From: Paenibacillus sedimenti
GTDB lineage: Bacteria; Bacillota; Bacilli; Paenibacillales; NBRC-103111
Direction: 5' to 3'
Assembly: GCF_014534655.1 (NCBI RefSeq)
Contig: NZ_JACVVD010000005.1
Coordinates: forward strand, 62,001 to 126,000
DNA length: 64,000 nucleotides
Both the position numbers and the translations under genes were made by a program. The notes beneath the pieces were generated by a model. The model did not search any database. It had not been told where the DNA came from and saw only the letters and a program-made list of their open reading frames with translations. Below are positions 1 to 7,800 of the stretch, in pieces. Position 1 is the first letter of the stretch, and every line of letters begins with the position of its first letter.

Positions 1-282
1 TGCTTGCAGGCATTGAACCGGATCGGCAAATGAAGTGCTTACGTCGTTAGCGCCGGCAAGATGAATGATATGCGTAACCGATTCATTTTGAAGAAGCTGC
101 TTGATGGCCGATGGATTCAGAACATCGCAAGATGCATAGGTTAGGCGGGGGTGCTGAACGAGACAATCGGCGCTGCGCCCAATTCCTAGTACGTTCATAT
201 TGCGGTCCAATAAATAGGCAGCCATATGCTGGCCGATGAATCCATTAATCCCTGTCAGAAGGACGGTCGGAGGTGCTGACAT
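1..282 (-). CDS. NAD-dependent epimerase/dehydratase (SDR), 3' end outside window
   Basis: Only the first 94 codons are visible; the gene continues past the left edge. The N-terminus shows the Rossmann dinucleotide motif TGINGFIG at residues 10-17 and the typical SDR strand HIIHLAGAND near residue 80, so it belongs to the extended short-chain dehydrogenase family acting on nucleotide sugars. The ATG at 282-280 overlaps the TGA of the nucleotidyltransferase gene by one base, which implies translational coupling in a minus-strand operon with the two genes to its right. The substrate cannot be told from this fragment; in this context a sugar epimerase or reductase is likely. Confidence 0.8.
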   Translation of the reverse strand, partial: MSAPPTVLLTGINGFIGQHMAAYLLDRNMNVLGIGRSADCLVQHPRLTYASCDVLNPSAIKQLLQNESVTHIIHLAGANDVSTSFADPVQCLQA

Positions 283-992
283 CATTGCTCACCCGGCAGC
301 AGTACCGATTTGAGCAGATTATATTCCTCGTTAGCCCGAGTATAATCGGAGGGACGCCCGATATCGAGCCAAAAATCGTTGTTTTCATAATGACGAACCT
401 TCTCGTTAGCAGCTAATAAGGCATGTATCAAATCAGGAATATCGAAATACTGATGGTCTGGAATATAGTCGATAACCGCTGGATTCATCATATAAATGCC
501 CATGCTCACATAAGCCGATTGGGAAGGTTTTTCTATGAAGTTGGTTACATAATCGTCCTGTGTTTCCAAAACCCCAAGCTCTATAGGAATTCCTTTCTTT
601 TGCGAAGCAATGGTAAGCAAACTGCCGCCTTTCATATGAAATTCCCTAAATCTAGCAAAATCCAACGTCGTTAGTACATCACAATTGATAACCAAAAATG
701 GGCCTTCCAAGCGGTTCAGACTCTTGATTGCGCCAACTGTGCCCAACGGCTCGCTTTCGACATGATAGGTGATAGAAACGCCCCGGGAACTGCCATCCCC
801 GAAATAAGTTTGAATGAGTCCCGATAAGTAGCCGCATGCCATCGTGATCGAGGTAAAACCGTAATGCCGGAGTTGTTTGACAATTATCTCCAGTATGGGC
901 TGCTCTCCAACAGGCAATAATCCTTTTGGCAGTACTTTGGTATAAGGAGCCATGCGCATGCCCTTACCGCCTGTCATTATTACGACTTCCAC
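282..992 (-). CDS. Sugar-phosphate nucleotidyltransferase
   Basis: This 236-residue protein starts VEVVIMTGGKGMRMAPYTK, the signature GGxGxR...K nucleotide-binding loop of NDP-sugar pyrophosphorylases; INCDVL (metal-binding Asp), FIEKP and FWLDIGRPSDY further on are typical of the family. It should join a sugar 1-phosphate to an NTP in the cytoplasm. I chose the GTG at 992-990 because AAGGGG lies nine bases before it; an ATG at 1001 sits directly against that ribosome site. It lies just downstream of a LegB-like dehydratase gene. That pair resembles the PtmE/LegB pair that makes GDP-GlcNAc-derived intermediates of legionaminic acid in Campylobacter. The resemblance is an inference; a general hexose-1-phosphate transferase is also possible. 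Confidence 0.85.
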   Translation of the reverse strand: MEVVIMTGGKGMRMAPYTKVLPKGLLPVGEQPILEIIVKQLRHYGFTSITMACGYLSGLIQTYFGDGSSRGVSITYHVESEPLGTVGAIKSLNRLEGPFLVINCDVLTTLDFARFREFHMKGGSLLTIASQKKGIPIELGVLETQDDYVTNFIEKPSQSAYVSMGIYMMNPAVIDYIPDHQYFDIPDLIHALLAANEKVRHYENNDFWLDIGRPSDYTRANEEYNLLKSVLLPGEQ

Positions 993-1005
993 AGGAATCA
1001 TCCCC

Positions 1006-1992
1006 TTATACAACATATTCATCCGGACGGTATAACTCAGGATGTTCTCTTATCCATTCGATCGTTCGCGTTAAGCCTTGCACTAAAGTGACGCTAGGTT
1101 TCCAGCCCATGAGCGTCGCCGCTTTGCTGCTATCGGAGAATAGACGGTCTACCTCGCTTTTCTCGGGACGTACCCGTTCACTCTCTACACGTACAGGCAG
1201 ATCCCGGCCAACGATTTGTTTAACCGTATCGGCCAGCTCGCCGATCGATATTTCCGCCCCGGATCCGGCGTTAATGACTTGCCCGATCGCTTCGTCGTGG
1301 ACGGCTGCACGAATAAAGGCGCATGCGGTATCTTCGACAAAAGTGAAATCCCGTGTGGAAGTTAAATTACCAAGGACAATTTCCGATCTATGCAGAGCTT
1401 GATTAATAATGGTAGGAATAACTGCTCTCATCGATTGACGGGGCCCATATGAATTGAAGGGACGAACCGTAACGACAGGCAGCGCATATGAGCAATGGAA
1501 GCTTTCTATGACTTTATCCGCTCCGATTTTACTGGCTGAATAGGGAGATTGACCTTGCAGCGGATGCGTCTCATCCATGGGCACATAACGGGCGCTCCCG
1601 TAAACTTCGCTTGTCGATGTGTGGATGAGTCTAGGGATCCCTAAATCCAAGGCGGCTTGGGCGACATTGAGCGTGCCGATAACATTCGTGTGCACAACAT
1701 CGGTCGGGTGTAGATAGGAATAAGGAATGGCGATTAATGCGCCTAAATGAAAGATCGTATCGACCCCTTTGGCAGCCTTATAGACGCCATGAGGATCTCT
1801 TAAATCTCCCTTAATGACTTCAATCTCCCGTTGTACATCACTAGGCAGCGTATCGAGGAAGCCACGCGTATTCGTTGAGTTATATCGAATAAAGGTTCGA
1901 ACCTTCGCCCCTTCGCTAACGAGCTGATGAACGAGATGACTTCCGATAAAACCGGCGGCACCCGTCACCAACACATGCTTACCACTGATCAT
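1006..1992 (-). CDS. NDP-sugar 4,6-dehydratase, LegB-like SDR
   Basis: The 328-residue protein has the Rossmann motif GAAGFIGSH (residues about 11-19), the TSTSEVYG strand, the catalytic Tyr/Lys pair in YSASKIGADK, and RPFNSYGPRQS, which I associate with the NAD-dependent 4,6-dehydratase LegB branch. Such enzymes oxidise C4 and eliminate water to give a 4-keto-6-deoxy sugar nucleotide. The ATG at 1992 is preferred (AGGAG eleven bases upstream); a GTG at 2004 would lie inside the ribosome site. It heads a minus-strand operon with the nucleotidyltransferase and a further SDR, so the three probably act in sequence to make one activated deoxy or amino sugar. Which base the sugar carries is not visible. 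Confidence 0.8.
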   Translation of the reverse strand: MISGKHVLVTGAAGFIGSHLVHQLVSEGAKVRTFIRYNSTNTRGFLDTLPSDVQREIEVIKGDLRDPHGVYKAAKGVDTIFHLGALIAIPYSYLHPTDVVHTNVIGTLNVAQAALDLGIPRLIHTSTSEVYGSARYVPMDETHPLQGQSPYSASKIGADKVIESFHCSYALPVVTVRPFNSYGPRQSMRAVIPTIINQALHRSEIVLGNLTSTRDFTFVEDTACAFIRAAVHDEAIGQVINAGSGAEISIGELADTVKQIVGRDLPVRVESERVRPEKSEVDRLFSDSSKAATLMGWKPSVTLVQGLTRTIEWIREHPELYRPDEYVV

Positions 1993-2214
1993 GAACTGAA
2001 TCACTCCTTTTCAACATATGGTTACAATGTATTCTTGCAATAGATGGATGTAGTGGACTATCCCCCACCATAAAGGGAAAAATAGGTAATAAAACCAAAG
2101 TCTTTACATTTGGTCACCCGATATCGCTATAAAACTAATCCATGTAAGGAACATAAAGAGGCTGAAACCAATAAGATAATGTAGCTTTTCCATATGTACA
2201 AGGAGGGAAACTAT

Positions 2215-2931
2215 ATGAATCCGCTGGTTTCAATCGTCATTCCTTTTTATAACTGCGCGTATGTTGACCAAGCGATAGAGAGTGCACTCAGTCAAAGCTA
2301 TTCGAATATTGAAATTATCGTTGTCAATGACGGTTCTACACGACATGTTGAAAGAGTCAGACCCTATCTGGGGCGAATCGTTTATCTCGAAAAAGCAAAC
2401 GGGGGAACGGCGAGCGCATTAAATGAGGGGATCAGACATGCTTCCGGACAATACTTCACGTGGCTTAGTTCCGATGATCTCTATGATCCGGACAAAGTGG
2501 CCAAACAATTGGCCTATATGCAAAAGCTTGGCGCTTCAGTGAGCTATGGAGCTTATTATCATATAAATACCAATAACCAAATTATTATGGGTGGAGCTGC
2601 AGGTATAAGCTTCCCGACCAGGCAGCAATTTATCAAAATGATGCAAGGAGGTTGTTTCATTAACGGATGTACGGTGATGCTGAATATGGATGTATTCAAG
2701 CAAGTCGGATTGTTTAATGAAACTCTGAAATACACCCAAGACTATGATATGTGGATGCGTGTTTTGCACAAATATAACTTTTATTACTTAGGTGAACCGC
2801 TTGTTCTGTATCGCGTCCATGAAGAGATGGGCAGTCAGAAATTCGCTTCTTCAATCATGAAAGAAATCCATAAAGTGCAGCAGACTTACCGTAAATCGCT
2901 GGATGAGGTGATTCGCAATGAAAGCCGCTAA
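2215..2931 (+). CDS. Glycosyltransferase family 2
   Basis: A 238-residue GT-A enzyme. It opens with VSIVIPFYNCAYVDQAIESA, followed by IIVVNDGST and the metal-binding acidic cluster WLSSDDLYD; the later DYDMWMRV segment is the usual acceptor-side motif. It should transfer a sugar from a nucleotide donor in the cytoplasm. The ATG at 2215 follows AAGGAGG by eight bases; an upstream ATG at 2194 lies before the ribosome site and is rejected. It is a close paralogue of the gene at 8575-9297: both share the DGSTR and NGGTA segments. No membrane segment is seen. Donor and acceptor are unknown. Confidence 0.88.
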   Translation: MNPLVSIVIPFYNCAYVDQAIESALSQSYSNIEIIVVNDGSTRHVERVRPYLGRIVYLEKANGGTASALNEGIRHASGQYFTWLSSDDLYDPDKVAKQLAYMQKLGASVSYGAYYHINTNNQIIMGGAAGISFPTRQQFIKMMQGGCFINGCTVMLNMDVFKQVGLFNETLKYTQDYDMWMRVLHKYNFYYLGEPLVLYRVHEEMGSQKFASSIMKEIHKVQQTYRKSLDEVIRNESR

Positions 2932-3098
2932 CCATCTGCTTGTCCTATTCATATTATCCGCCTATAAATATAACGATAGATACCCAGATTCATATTTTTA
3001 GGTTCGAGTCTAGGACGAGGGTCTACGCTGATGAGTAGTATAGGAGTGTGGGAAAACCCAATAATTACAAATACAGGGAAAATACTTGGAGGTGCGCT

Positions 3099-3812
3099 AT
3101 GGCGGGTTTAAAAAAACGCTGCGTGGTTAAGAGAACCATCCGTGTCGTATGCCCGGATGACTGCAACACAAAGTCGAAATCTTGTTCTCTCAAGAAGAAA
3201 GGCAAGAAAAAGAAATGCTTGGGTCTTAAGAAGAAACTAAGAAAAAGACCAATCAGAGTCACACGGCCAAATATTAACGTGCAGACGCCGGCTCCGACCG
3301 TGAACGTATCTACCCCACCGGCAGAGGTAAATGTTCAAACGAATCCTCCGGCTGTTCATGTGACTACTCCTCCGCCTGTAGTAAATATCGAGACGCCGAA
3401 GCCTGATGTACACGTAAATATCGAGACGCCGAAGCCTGATGTGCACGTAAACATCGAGACGCCAAAGCCTGATGTGCACGTAAACATCGAGACGCCAAAA
3501 CCCGATGTGCACGTAAATGTAGAGTCAGCCAAACCTGAAGTGAAAGTAAATATTGATTATCCAGAAGATGAGTGCCTAGAAGAGTTAAGAGAACAGCTCA
3601 GGGAATATAGAGGGGAAGAAATTCAAGTTCTCTTTGCGGGCGGCGCAGGTTCGGGAGGAGAACCGCCGAACAGGATAGGGATCCTGGAGTCCGTCGGTAA
3701 AGGGACATTTACCTTACGTCCGACAACCGCGAATGATATGGGTCAGGTTGTTATCTATTCGATTTGTCAAATCGTCGGATTTAGACCGAGTATAGCTGTC
3801 TCAACTCCATAA
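3099..3812 (+). CDS. Basic, Pro-rich tandem-repeat protein with C-terminal Sm-like module
   Basis: A 237-residue protein with three parts. Residues 1-60 are very rich in Lys, Arg and Cys (for example KKKGKKKKCLGLKKK). Residues about 61-150 are beta-prone repeats of the pattern V-x-V-x-T-P-x-P-x-V, first in units of nine residues, then in 11-residue units of which four are nearly identical. The C-terminal 60 residues (GILESVGKGTFTLR) resemble the 66-residue protein at 4257-4457. The ATG at 3099 follows GGAGG by seven bases. No signal peptide or transmembrane segment is present. The make-up suggests a structural spore coat or exosporium component put in place from the mother cell; that is an inference, since I do not recognise a named family for the whole protein. 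Confidence 0.7.
   Translation: MAGLKKRCVVKRTIRVVCPDDCNTKSKSCSLKKKGKKKKCLGLKKKLRKRPIRVTRPNINVQTPAPTVNVSTPPAEVNVQTNPPAVHVTTPPPVVNIETPKPDVHVNIETPKPDVHVNIETPKPDVHVNIETPKPDVHVNVESAKPEVKVNIDYPEDECLEELREQLREYRGEEIQVLFAGGAGSGGEPPNRIGILESVGKGTFTLRPTTANDMGQVVIYSICQIVGFRPSIAVSTP
3381..3512 (+). repeat. Four 33-bp coding tandem repeats
   Basis: Four consecutive 33-bp units (starting at 3381, 3414, 3447 and 3480) encode VNIETPKPDVH and differ from each other by only a few silent bases. A fifth unit at 3513-3545 is degenerate (VNVESAKPEVK). The near identity and the in-frame unit length suggest recent expansion by slippage or unequal exchange, so copy number may vary between strains. There are no spacers, so this is not a CRISPR. 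Confidence 0.9.
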
Positions 3813-3850
3813 GGTTTTATAACTGCCCATAATGAAGGAGGCTATATCAA

Positions 3851-4243
3851 ATGCCTGATATTGTAACGATTATATCTGGTAACAGTTATTCGACAAACGG
3901 CTGTATCATTAACTGTTTTGACGCAACTATAGATTTTCCCGGACTCGAGATCGGCGCTAGACTAACACCCGTTCTAGCATCTTTAATGGAAGCTGGATTT
4001 GAAGTATATGATTATGATGGCAACGGTAACGTAACGACTTTCTTTCTAGTTCGTGGAACGACTCCCGGCTGTAATCCTTTAAGGGCAGTCCAGGGACGCC
4101 TTAATAATGAGATTACCGTAACAACAGGAGCTGGAACGGTAAGCGGCAGGCTTATATTCATTGGATCCAATGTGATAGAGATCCGTGAGTCTACAGGAGA
4201 TCTTGTGCTCATACCGGATTCCAGCATCGAGGCAGTCATTTAA
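3851..4243 (+). CDS. Small beta-rich protein, Sm-like C-terminus, unknown function
   Basis: A 130-residue protein with no recognised family name. Its last 50 residues (LNNEITVTTGAGTVSGRLI then IGSNVIEIREST) have the strand order of small Sm-like or DUF2642-like barrels and can be aligned by eye with the C-terminus of the preceding protein and with the following 66-residue protein. The N-terminal 75 residues contain INCFDATIDFPGLEIG and two isolated cysteines. AAGGAGG lies before the ATG at 3851. It sits 38 bases after the repeat protein and 13 bases before the next gene, so the three are probably one transcript. A role in the spore surface layer is inferred from context only. Confidence 0.65.
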   Translation: MPDIVTIISGNSYSTNGCIINCFDATIDFPGLEIGARLTPVLASLMEAGFEVYDYDGNGNVTTFFLVRGTTPGCNPLRAVQGRLNNEITVTTGAGTVSGRLIFIGSNVIEIRESTGDLVLIPDSSIEAVI

Positions 4244-4256
4244 AGGAGGAGAATCT

Positions 4257-4457
4257 ATGTCTTTCGCGGATTTGCTAGCCGGATTCATCGGCAGTACGGT
4301 TGAGGTATTTTTGACGAATCAATTGTTTATAGGGACATTGGAATCGGTTGAAAGTTGTATCTTTACCATACGTACGAATAACACCTATTACTATGGTCCG
4401 TCAGTCACCGTGACGATCGTGGCAGACGAGGTGCAATACGTTCGTGTGATCGTGTAA
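4257..4457 (+). CDS. Small Sm-like beta protein (66 aa)
   Basis: A 66-residue protein: FIGSTVEVFLTNQLFIGTLE, then SVESCIFTIRTNN and a final strand VQYVRVIV. The order of short strands around a G-x-L-x-x-V turn is that of small Sm-like barrels; Bacillus YuzF/DUF2642 proteins have a similar look. The ATG at 4257 follows AAAGGAGGAG with normal spacing. An in-frame upstream start would overlap the previous gene and lacks a ribosome site. It appears to be the minimal, stand-alone version of the module at the end of the two preceding proteins. Function unknown. Confidence 0.65.
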   Translation: MSFADLLAGFIGSTVEVFLTNQLFIGTLESVESCIFTIRTNNTYYYGPSVTVTIVADEVQYVRVIV

Positions 4458-4465
4458 GATGGATC

Positions 4466-4497
4466 GGAGGAATTCATGTTGCAGATGAATCTCCTCC
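4466..4497. terminator. Hairpin between convergent genes
   Basis: An inverted repeat pairs GGAGGAATTCAT with ATGAATCTCCTCC (one-base bulge, seven-base loop). It lies between the small Sm-like gene and the stop codon of the convergent glycosyltransferase. Neither side has a good U-tract, so termination is only presumed. Confidence 0.35.
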
Positions 4498-5778
4498 GCC
4501 CCCCCGGTTTACAACCATTTGTCCCCGCATCCATTCCGCCCAACGCGTATATTTATCCGAATTTTGATGCGTAATACTAGAGGAGCGCAGTCTTCTATGG
4601 TAGAGAGGTTTGGGGACACGGCTTATTTTATAGGCATGTGATAGACGCAGGATGATTGCAAAATCCTCGTATAACCTTCCTCCGTATGGATCATCGACCG
4701 ACCAACCGTTTATGCTGCGCAGCGATTCCACCAGGTAGCATCTTGGAGCTAATGGCACCGCCCCGCTAAGAAGCGTTTCCGCCTGGAAATCGTTAGGGGC
4801 TTTACATATTCCCCCATAAATAAGTTGCTTACGCGCTCTTTCCGTCCACTCATAGTGGTCGCCGTACAGTAATGCCGTTTCGGGCTTTGCCTCACGCGTA
4901 TAGGCTAATAGAGTTTGAATGCTATCCGGAGGAAGCCAGTCATCGGCATCCAGCTCAAGCAGCCACGGAGCCTCAGTCTTAGTTAAGGCTATATTTAAAC
5001 ATCGAGACTTGCCCAGATTCATTGCATTCGTAACGATTCGAATCCGCGGATCTTCCGGCAAGGCACTCAGCTTTTGCTGCGTCATGTCGGTAGAGGCATC
5101 GTCCACGATGATGAGTTCCCAATCAGGGATACTTTGCGCAAGTACGCTTCGTATAGACCAAGGCAAATAGTCTACGTTATTGAATGTGCATATCACGATA
5201 CTGATGAGCGGTGAAGGCTTTGTTATGGGAGCCGTGGCAGCAGTCCCGGTTTCCAGTATAGGCCGGACCAATTCCCACTCTTCCTCCATCTTGCGCCACG
5301 GAGGGATCTTGTCAGTTTGCGGCTGCCACCATTGACTTCGGAAGGTTCCCCACTCCCACCTCTTGCTGATCTGAAGCATTTTATCGGTGAAAATATAGGA
5401 GTCAAAAGGCATTTGATCTCTTTCAGGGAAGCAGGTTCTGCCGGTTGATCGCATCGCATTCGTTCTCCAGACCAGCGGGTCGAAAGGAATATCTTTTCTC
5501 GCTGCCTGCGGTCCGCGTTCATAGATGAGACCTGCACAATGCTCAGGCAGAGATGCAAGTTGACGCTCCAATTCGGATATGAAATGGCTGTGCAGCAAGT
5601 CTCCCGCCTGAAGCGTGATAAAGAAAGGTTCTTCATAATCCTGAAGATGATCATTCATGATAGATGCGACATTGTCATTTATGATTACGATCGTCCATTC
5701 TGAAGCGATATGCGCTAAATTCGCTTTTGTAGCTTCTGCAGAAGCATGATTGGACGATCCGAGAACGAAGACAAGCAT
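4474..5778 (-). CDS. Glycosyltransferase family 2 with extra N-terminal domain
   Basis: The 434-residue protein has a canonical GT2 catalytic domain from about residue 190: SIVICTFNNVDYLPWSIRSV, LIIVDDASTD, and LELDADDWLPP, which carries the metal-binding acidic residues. The first 150 residues look like a degenerate second GT-A fold (LVFVLGSS..., then TLQAGDLLHSHFISELE where a DXD strand would be), so this may be an active domain joined to an inactive one. ATG at 5778 follows GGGGGT. No signal peptide or membrane helix. It converges on the Sm-like genes and is followed upstream by a GT4 gene on the same strand. Specificity unknown. Confidence 0.85.
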   Translation of the reverse strand: MLVFVLGSSNHASAEATKANLAHIASEWTIVIINDNVASIMNDHLQDYEEPFFITLQAGDLLHSHFISELERQLASLPEHCAGLIYERGPQAARKDIPFDPLVWRTNAMRSTGRTCFPERDQMPFDSYIFTDKMLQISKRWEWGTFRSQWWQPQTDKIPPWRKMEEEWELVRPILETGTAATAPITKPSPLISIVICTFNNVDYLPWSIRSVLAQSIPDWELIIVDDASTDMTQQKLSALPEDPRIRIVTNAMNLGKSRCLNIALTKTEAPWLLELDADDWLPPDSIQTLLAYTREAKPETALLYGDHYEWTERARKQLIYGGICKAPNDFQAETLLSGAVPLAPRCYLVESLRSINGWSVDDPYGGRLYEDFAIILRLSHAYKISRVPKPLYHRRLRSSSITHQNSDKYTRWAEWMRGQMVVNRGGGGDSSAT

Positions 5779-5982
5779 GCGTGCAATACCCCCATTGTCA
5801 GCAGGTTCACTGCTATCCTATGCGGATGACGGGTTCTCTGTTCTTCACTATTTCTATATATGTATATGCTAGGGGAAAAAGAGAGGTTCTGGTCTGATTT
5901 CTCAATCTTGTCTCATAGAAGGGATAAGTTAATGGGTCCGACCGCCTACTGTGTTGAGGGACCCATTAATATAAGAATGATC

Positions 5983-7023
5983 TTACAAACGTTTTCCTGT
6001 AATGGCATAGACGGCTTTTTCAAATTCGTTAAGGCTTCTATCCCATGTCCATTTCATGGACTCCTTTTCTCCCGCTTGTGCTAATTTCTTTCGAAGAGAC
6101 GGGTCCTCTATCAAACGGCGAATCTGATCGGATAGATTGTTTTCGTAACGATAGGAGAGAAGGCAATTTTCCTCGTTTCGGCAGTAATCCATGTTCCCGC
6201 CCGCATAGGTGGTCACCAGGGACGCTCCGCATCGCATCGCTTCTAATCCAGGTATTTGCGCAGTGTCATAGGTGGATGAGCTTACGAATATATCTGATTC
6301 GTTATAATGCTTGCACATGGCTTGATCGTCCGCCGGTTGAATAAACCGAAACGGATATTGTTTGCTCAGAGATTGAATGTAAGGCGACGTGGCGAATTCG
6401 GTGGGAGGCGTGAAAATATTGATTTGCACATGCGGATACTGCGCCTTGATGAGTTGAAGATGATGAAGCAAATAATCTTGTTCCCTGTGCCAAACGTGTC
6501 CCCACTCCGGTTTTCTCAAGATGGCCGATATTTGCAGCTGATTCCGGGACTCCCGAAGGTGCTGATTGTGAAAGGCAGGACTGAGGCCGACAGGAACGAT
6601 ATGCCCCATGACTCCGTGGAGTAAATGAATCAACTGCTGCTGCCACTTCGATAACACTAGCAAGTTTCTCGTATGATGGTAGGTTCGGAAGGTTAGATGA
6701 TTATCCGGTAGAAAGGCAGGCTCATAACAGAGGCTTAGCCGAATATGCACACCTTTGCCTCTCTCACTAGCCACTTGCGACCCGGAGACAAGGGTGAAGT
6801 AATTCGAAACAATGACGTCGCTTGGAGGAAACTCATCTACTTCTACATAATCGAGCTGGCGTGTACGGATGATTTCAGCTTTAATCGGAAATTCAACGAT
6901 ACCGGCGCGAGGCATAAGGATGGTGACCTCATGGCCACGATCTGTCAGACCGTTTACTAGCTCTGCCAGCATACGTTGCGCCCCGCCGATCGATAGGGTA
7001 ATAATAGGAAACGTAAATTTCAT
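5983..7023 (-). CDS. Glycosyltransferase family 4 (GT-B)
   Basis: A 346-residue GT-B enzyme. The N-terminal domain has the acceptor loop ITLSIGGAQRMLAELVNGL; the C-terminal domain has SSSTYDTAQIPGLEAMRCG, the usual E-x7-E donor-binding region, then VTTYAGGNMDYC. It should transfer a sugar from an NDP-sugar with retention. The ATG at 7023 follows GAGGAG by nine bases. About 50 bases upstream a CATAAGATA hexamer-like box resembles a sigma-K -10, consistent with late mother-cell expression. It belongs with the surrounding spore glycan genes; the donor is unknown. Confidence 0.85.
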   Translation of the reverse strand: MKFTFPIITLSIGGAQRMLAELVNGLTDRGHEVTILMPRAGIVEFPIKAEIIRTRQLDYVEVDEFPPSDVIVSNYFTLVSGSQVASERGKGVHIRLSLCYEPAFLPDNHLTFRTYHHTRNLLVLSKWQQQLIHLLHGVMGHIVPVGLSPAFHNQHLRESRNQLQISAILRKPEWGHVWHREQDYLLHHLQLIKAQYPHVQINIFTPPTEFATSPYIQSLSKQYPFRFIQPADDQAMCKHYNESDIFVSSSTYDTAQIPGLEAMRCGASLVTTYAGGNMDYCRNEENCLLSYRYENNLSDQIRRLIEDPSLRKKLAQAGEKESMKWTWDRSLNEFEKAVYAITGKRL

Positions 7024-7072
7024 AAAGTTATCTCCTCGTCCATTCAATTTAACTCGTTACAAGCTTTTGGAA

Positions 7073-7081
7073 TATCTTATG
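7073..7081 (-). promoter_or_regulatory. Possible sigma-K -10 box before GT4 gene
   Basis: The minus strand reads CATAAGATA, a full match to the sigma-K -10 consensus CATAnnnTA, 50 bases upstream of the start at 7023. No clear AC at the expected -35 distance is visible, so support is limited to the -10 and the context. Confidence 0.3.
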
Positions 7082-7121
7082 AGCAGGCTCCGATGCTTGA
7101 ATGGACTCTTGTTCTAAATGT

Positions 7122-7150
7122 AAAAGAAACCCCCTAAGAGGGAGTTTCTT
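7122..7150 (-). terminator. Rho-independent terminator after the exosporium-like gene
   Basis: On the minus strand AAGAAACTCCCT pairs with AGGGGGTTTCTT across a short loop and ends in a U-rich run. It follows the stop codon of the gene at 7163-7570 directly. Confidence 0.75.
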
Positions 7151-7162
7151 AACGTGAACAAA

Positions 7163-7570
7163 TTAAGCCGGGGCAATCGCGATCCCGCTAAAAGCAACCG
7201 GACCGATAACAGTCGCGCCCGTTAAAAGATTCGATACTTCGGCTGTTATCCGGTAATCATGGCTGCCTGCAGGCGGGTTAATATCTACTGTATTAAAAGA
7301 AACATTTTTTTCTTCTAACAGAGATAAAGTGGTTGAAGTAATGCTGAATATAGGGACTGTGTCTCTAATAATTCTAAAAGTCACATCCGGCAAACCTAGT
7401 GTCACTCGATATCCAACGGTCACATCTAAAAACACGCTTGTTCCTGCTATAACAGTCAGGCCAAAATCCGCCAGGACGATATTTGCGGGTGCTACCGGGA
7501 TCGATCTATTGATCGAACCGCTTGATGTGGAAGGAATACTTTGAAAAGCATCAACGATTTGTTTCGCCAT
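7163..7570 (-). CDS. Exosporium/spore-surface beta protein, ExsC-like
   Basis: A 135-residue beta-rich protein without signal peptide. Segments such as VTLGLPDVTFRIIRD, FNTVDINPPAGSHDYRITAE and a final VVGPVAFSGIAI-like strand recall the small proteins often labelled exosporium protein C in Bacillus and Paenibacillus; I make this link from memory, without a search. ATG at 7570 follows AAAGGAGGGA. A CATATTTTA box, matching the sigma-K -10, lies about 62 bases upstream, and a terminator follows, so it is probably a single-gene late sporulation transcript. It could be a carrier for the glycans made by its neighbours. Confidence 0.6.
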   Translation of the reverse strand: MAKQIVDAFQSIPSTSSGSINRSIPVAPANIVLADFGLTVIAGTSVFLDVTVGYRVTLGLPDVTFRIIRDTVPIFSITSTTLSLLEEKNVSFNTVDINPPAGSHDYRITAEVSNLLTGATVIGPVAFSGIAIAPA

Positions 7571-7631
7571 GGAAAATCCCTCCTTTCCTGTGGAGTACAT
7601 CACTAAGAAATGACTCTCTTTGTGATGCTAC

Positions 7632-7640
7632 TAAAATATG
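7632..7640 (-). promoter_or_regulatory. Possible sigma-K -10 box
   Basis: Minus-strand CATATTTTA matches CATAnnnTA and lies about 62 bases before the start codon at 7570. The -35 AC at 16-17 bases is not evident, so the call rests on the -10 and the likely spore function of the gene. Confidence 0.35.
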
Positions 7641-7800
7641 ACGGGGAATAATAGATTGACTATGTCATCATCTAGATTCTTACAAAAATAGGTAGATTTA
7701 TCCGAAATAGGTTTTCATACAATCCAAAATGTCTCTAAGAACGTATCCTAATGATATCTTTTATATTCACGACTCTATGGAAGAAGGGGAGAAAGAGCAC

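Noticed and set aside
3381..3545. Possible CRISPR from the regular 33-bp repeats
   Set aside because: The units are directly adjacent without spacers and lie in frame in a protein gene; no cas gene is near.
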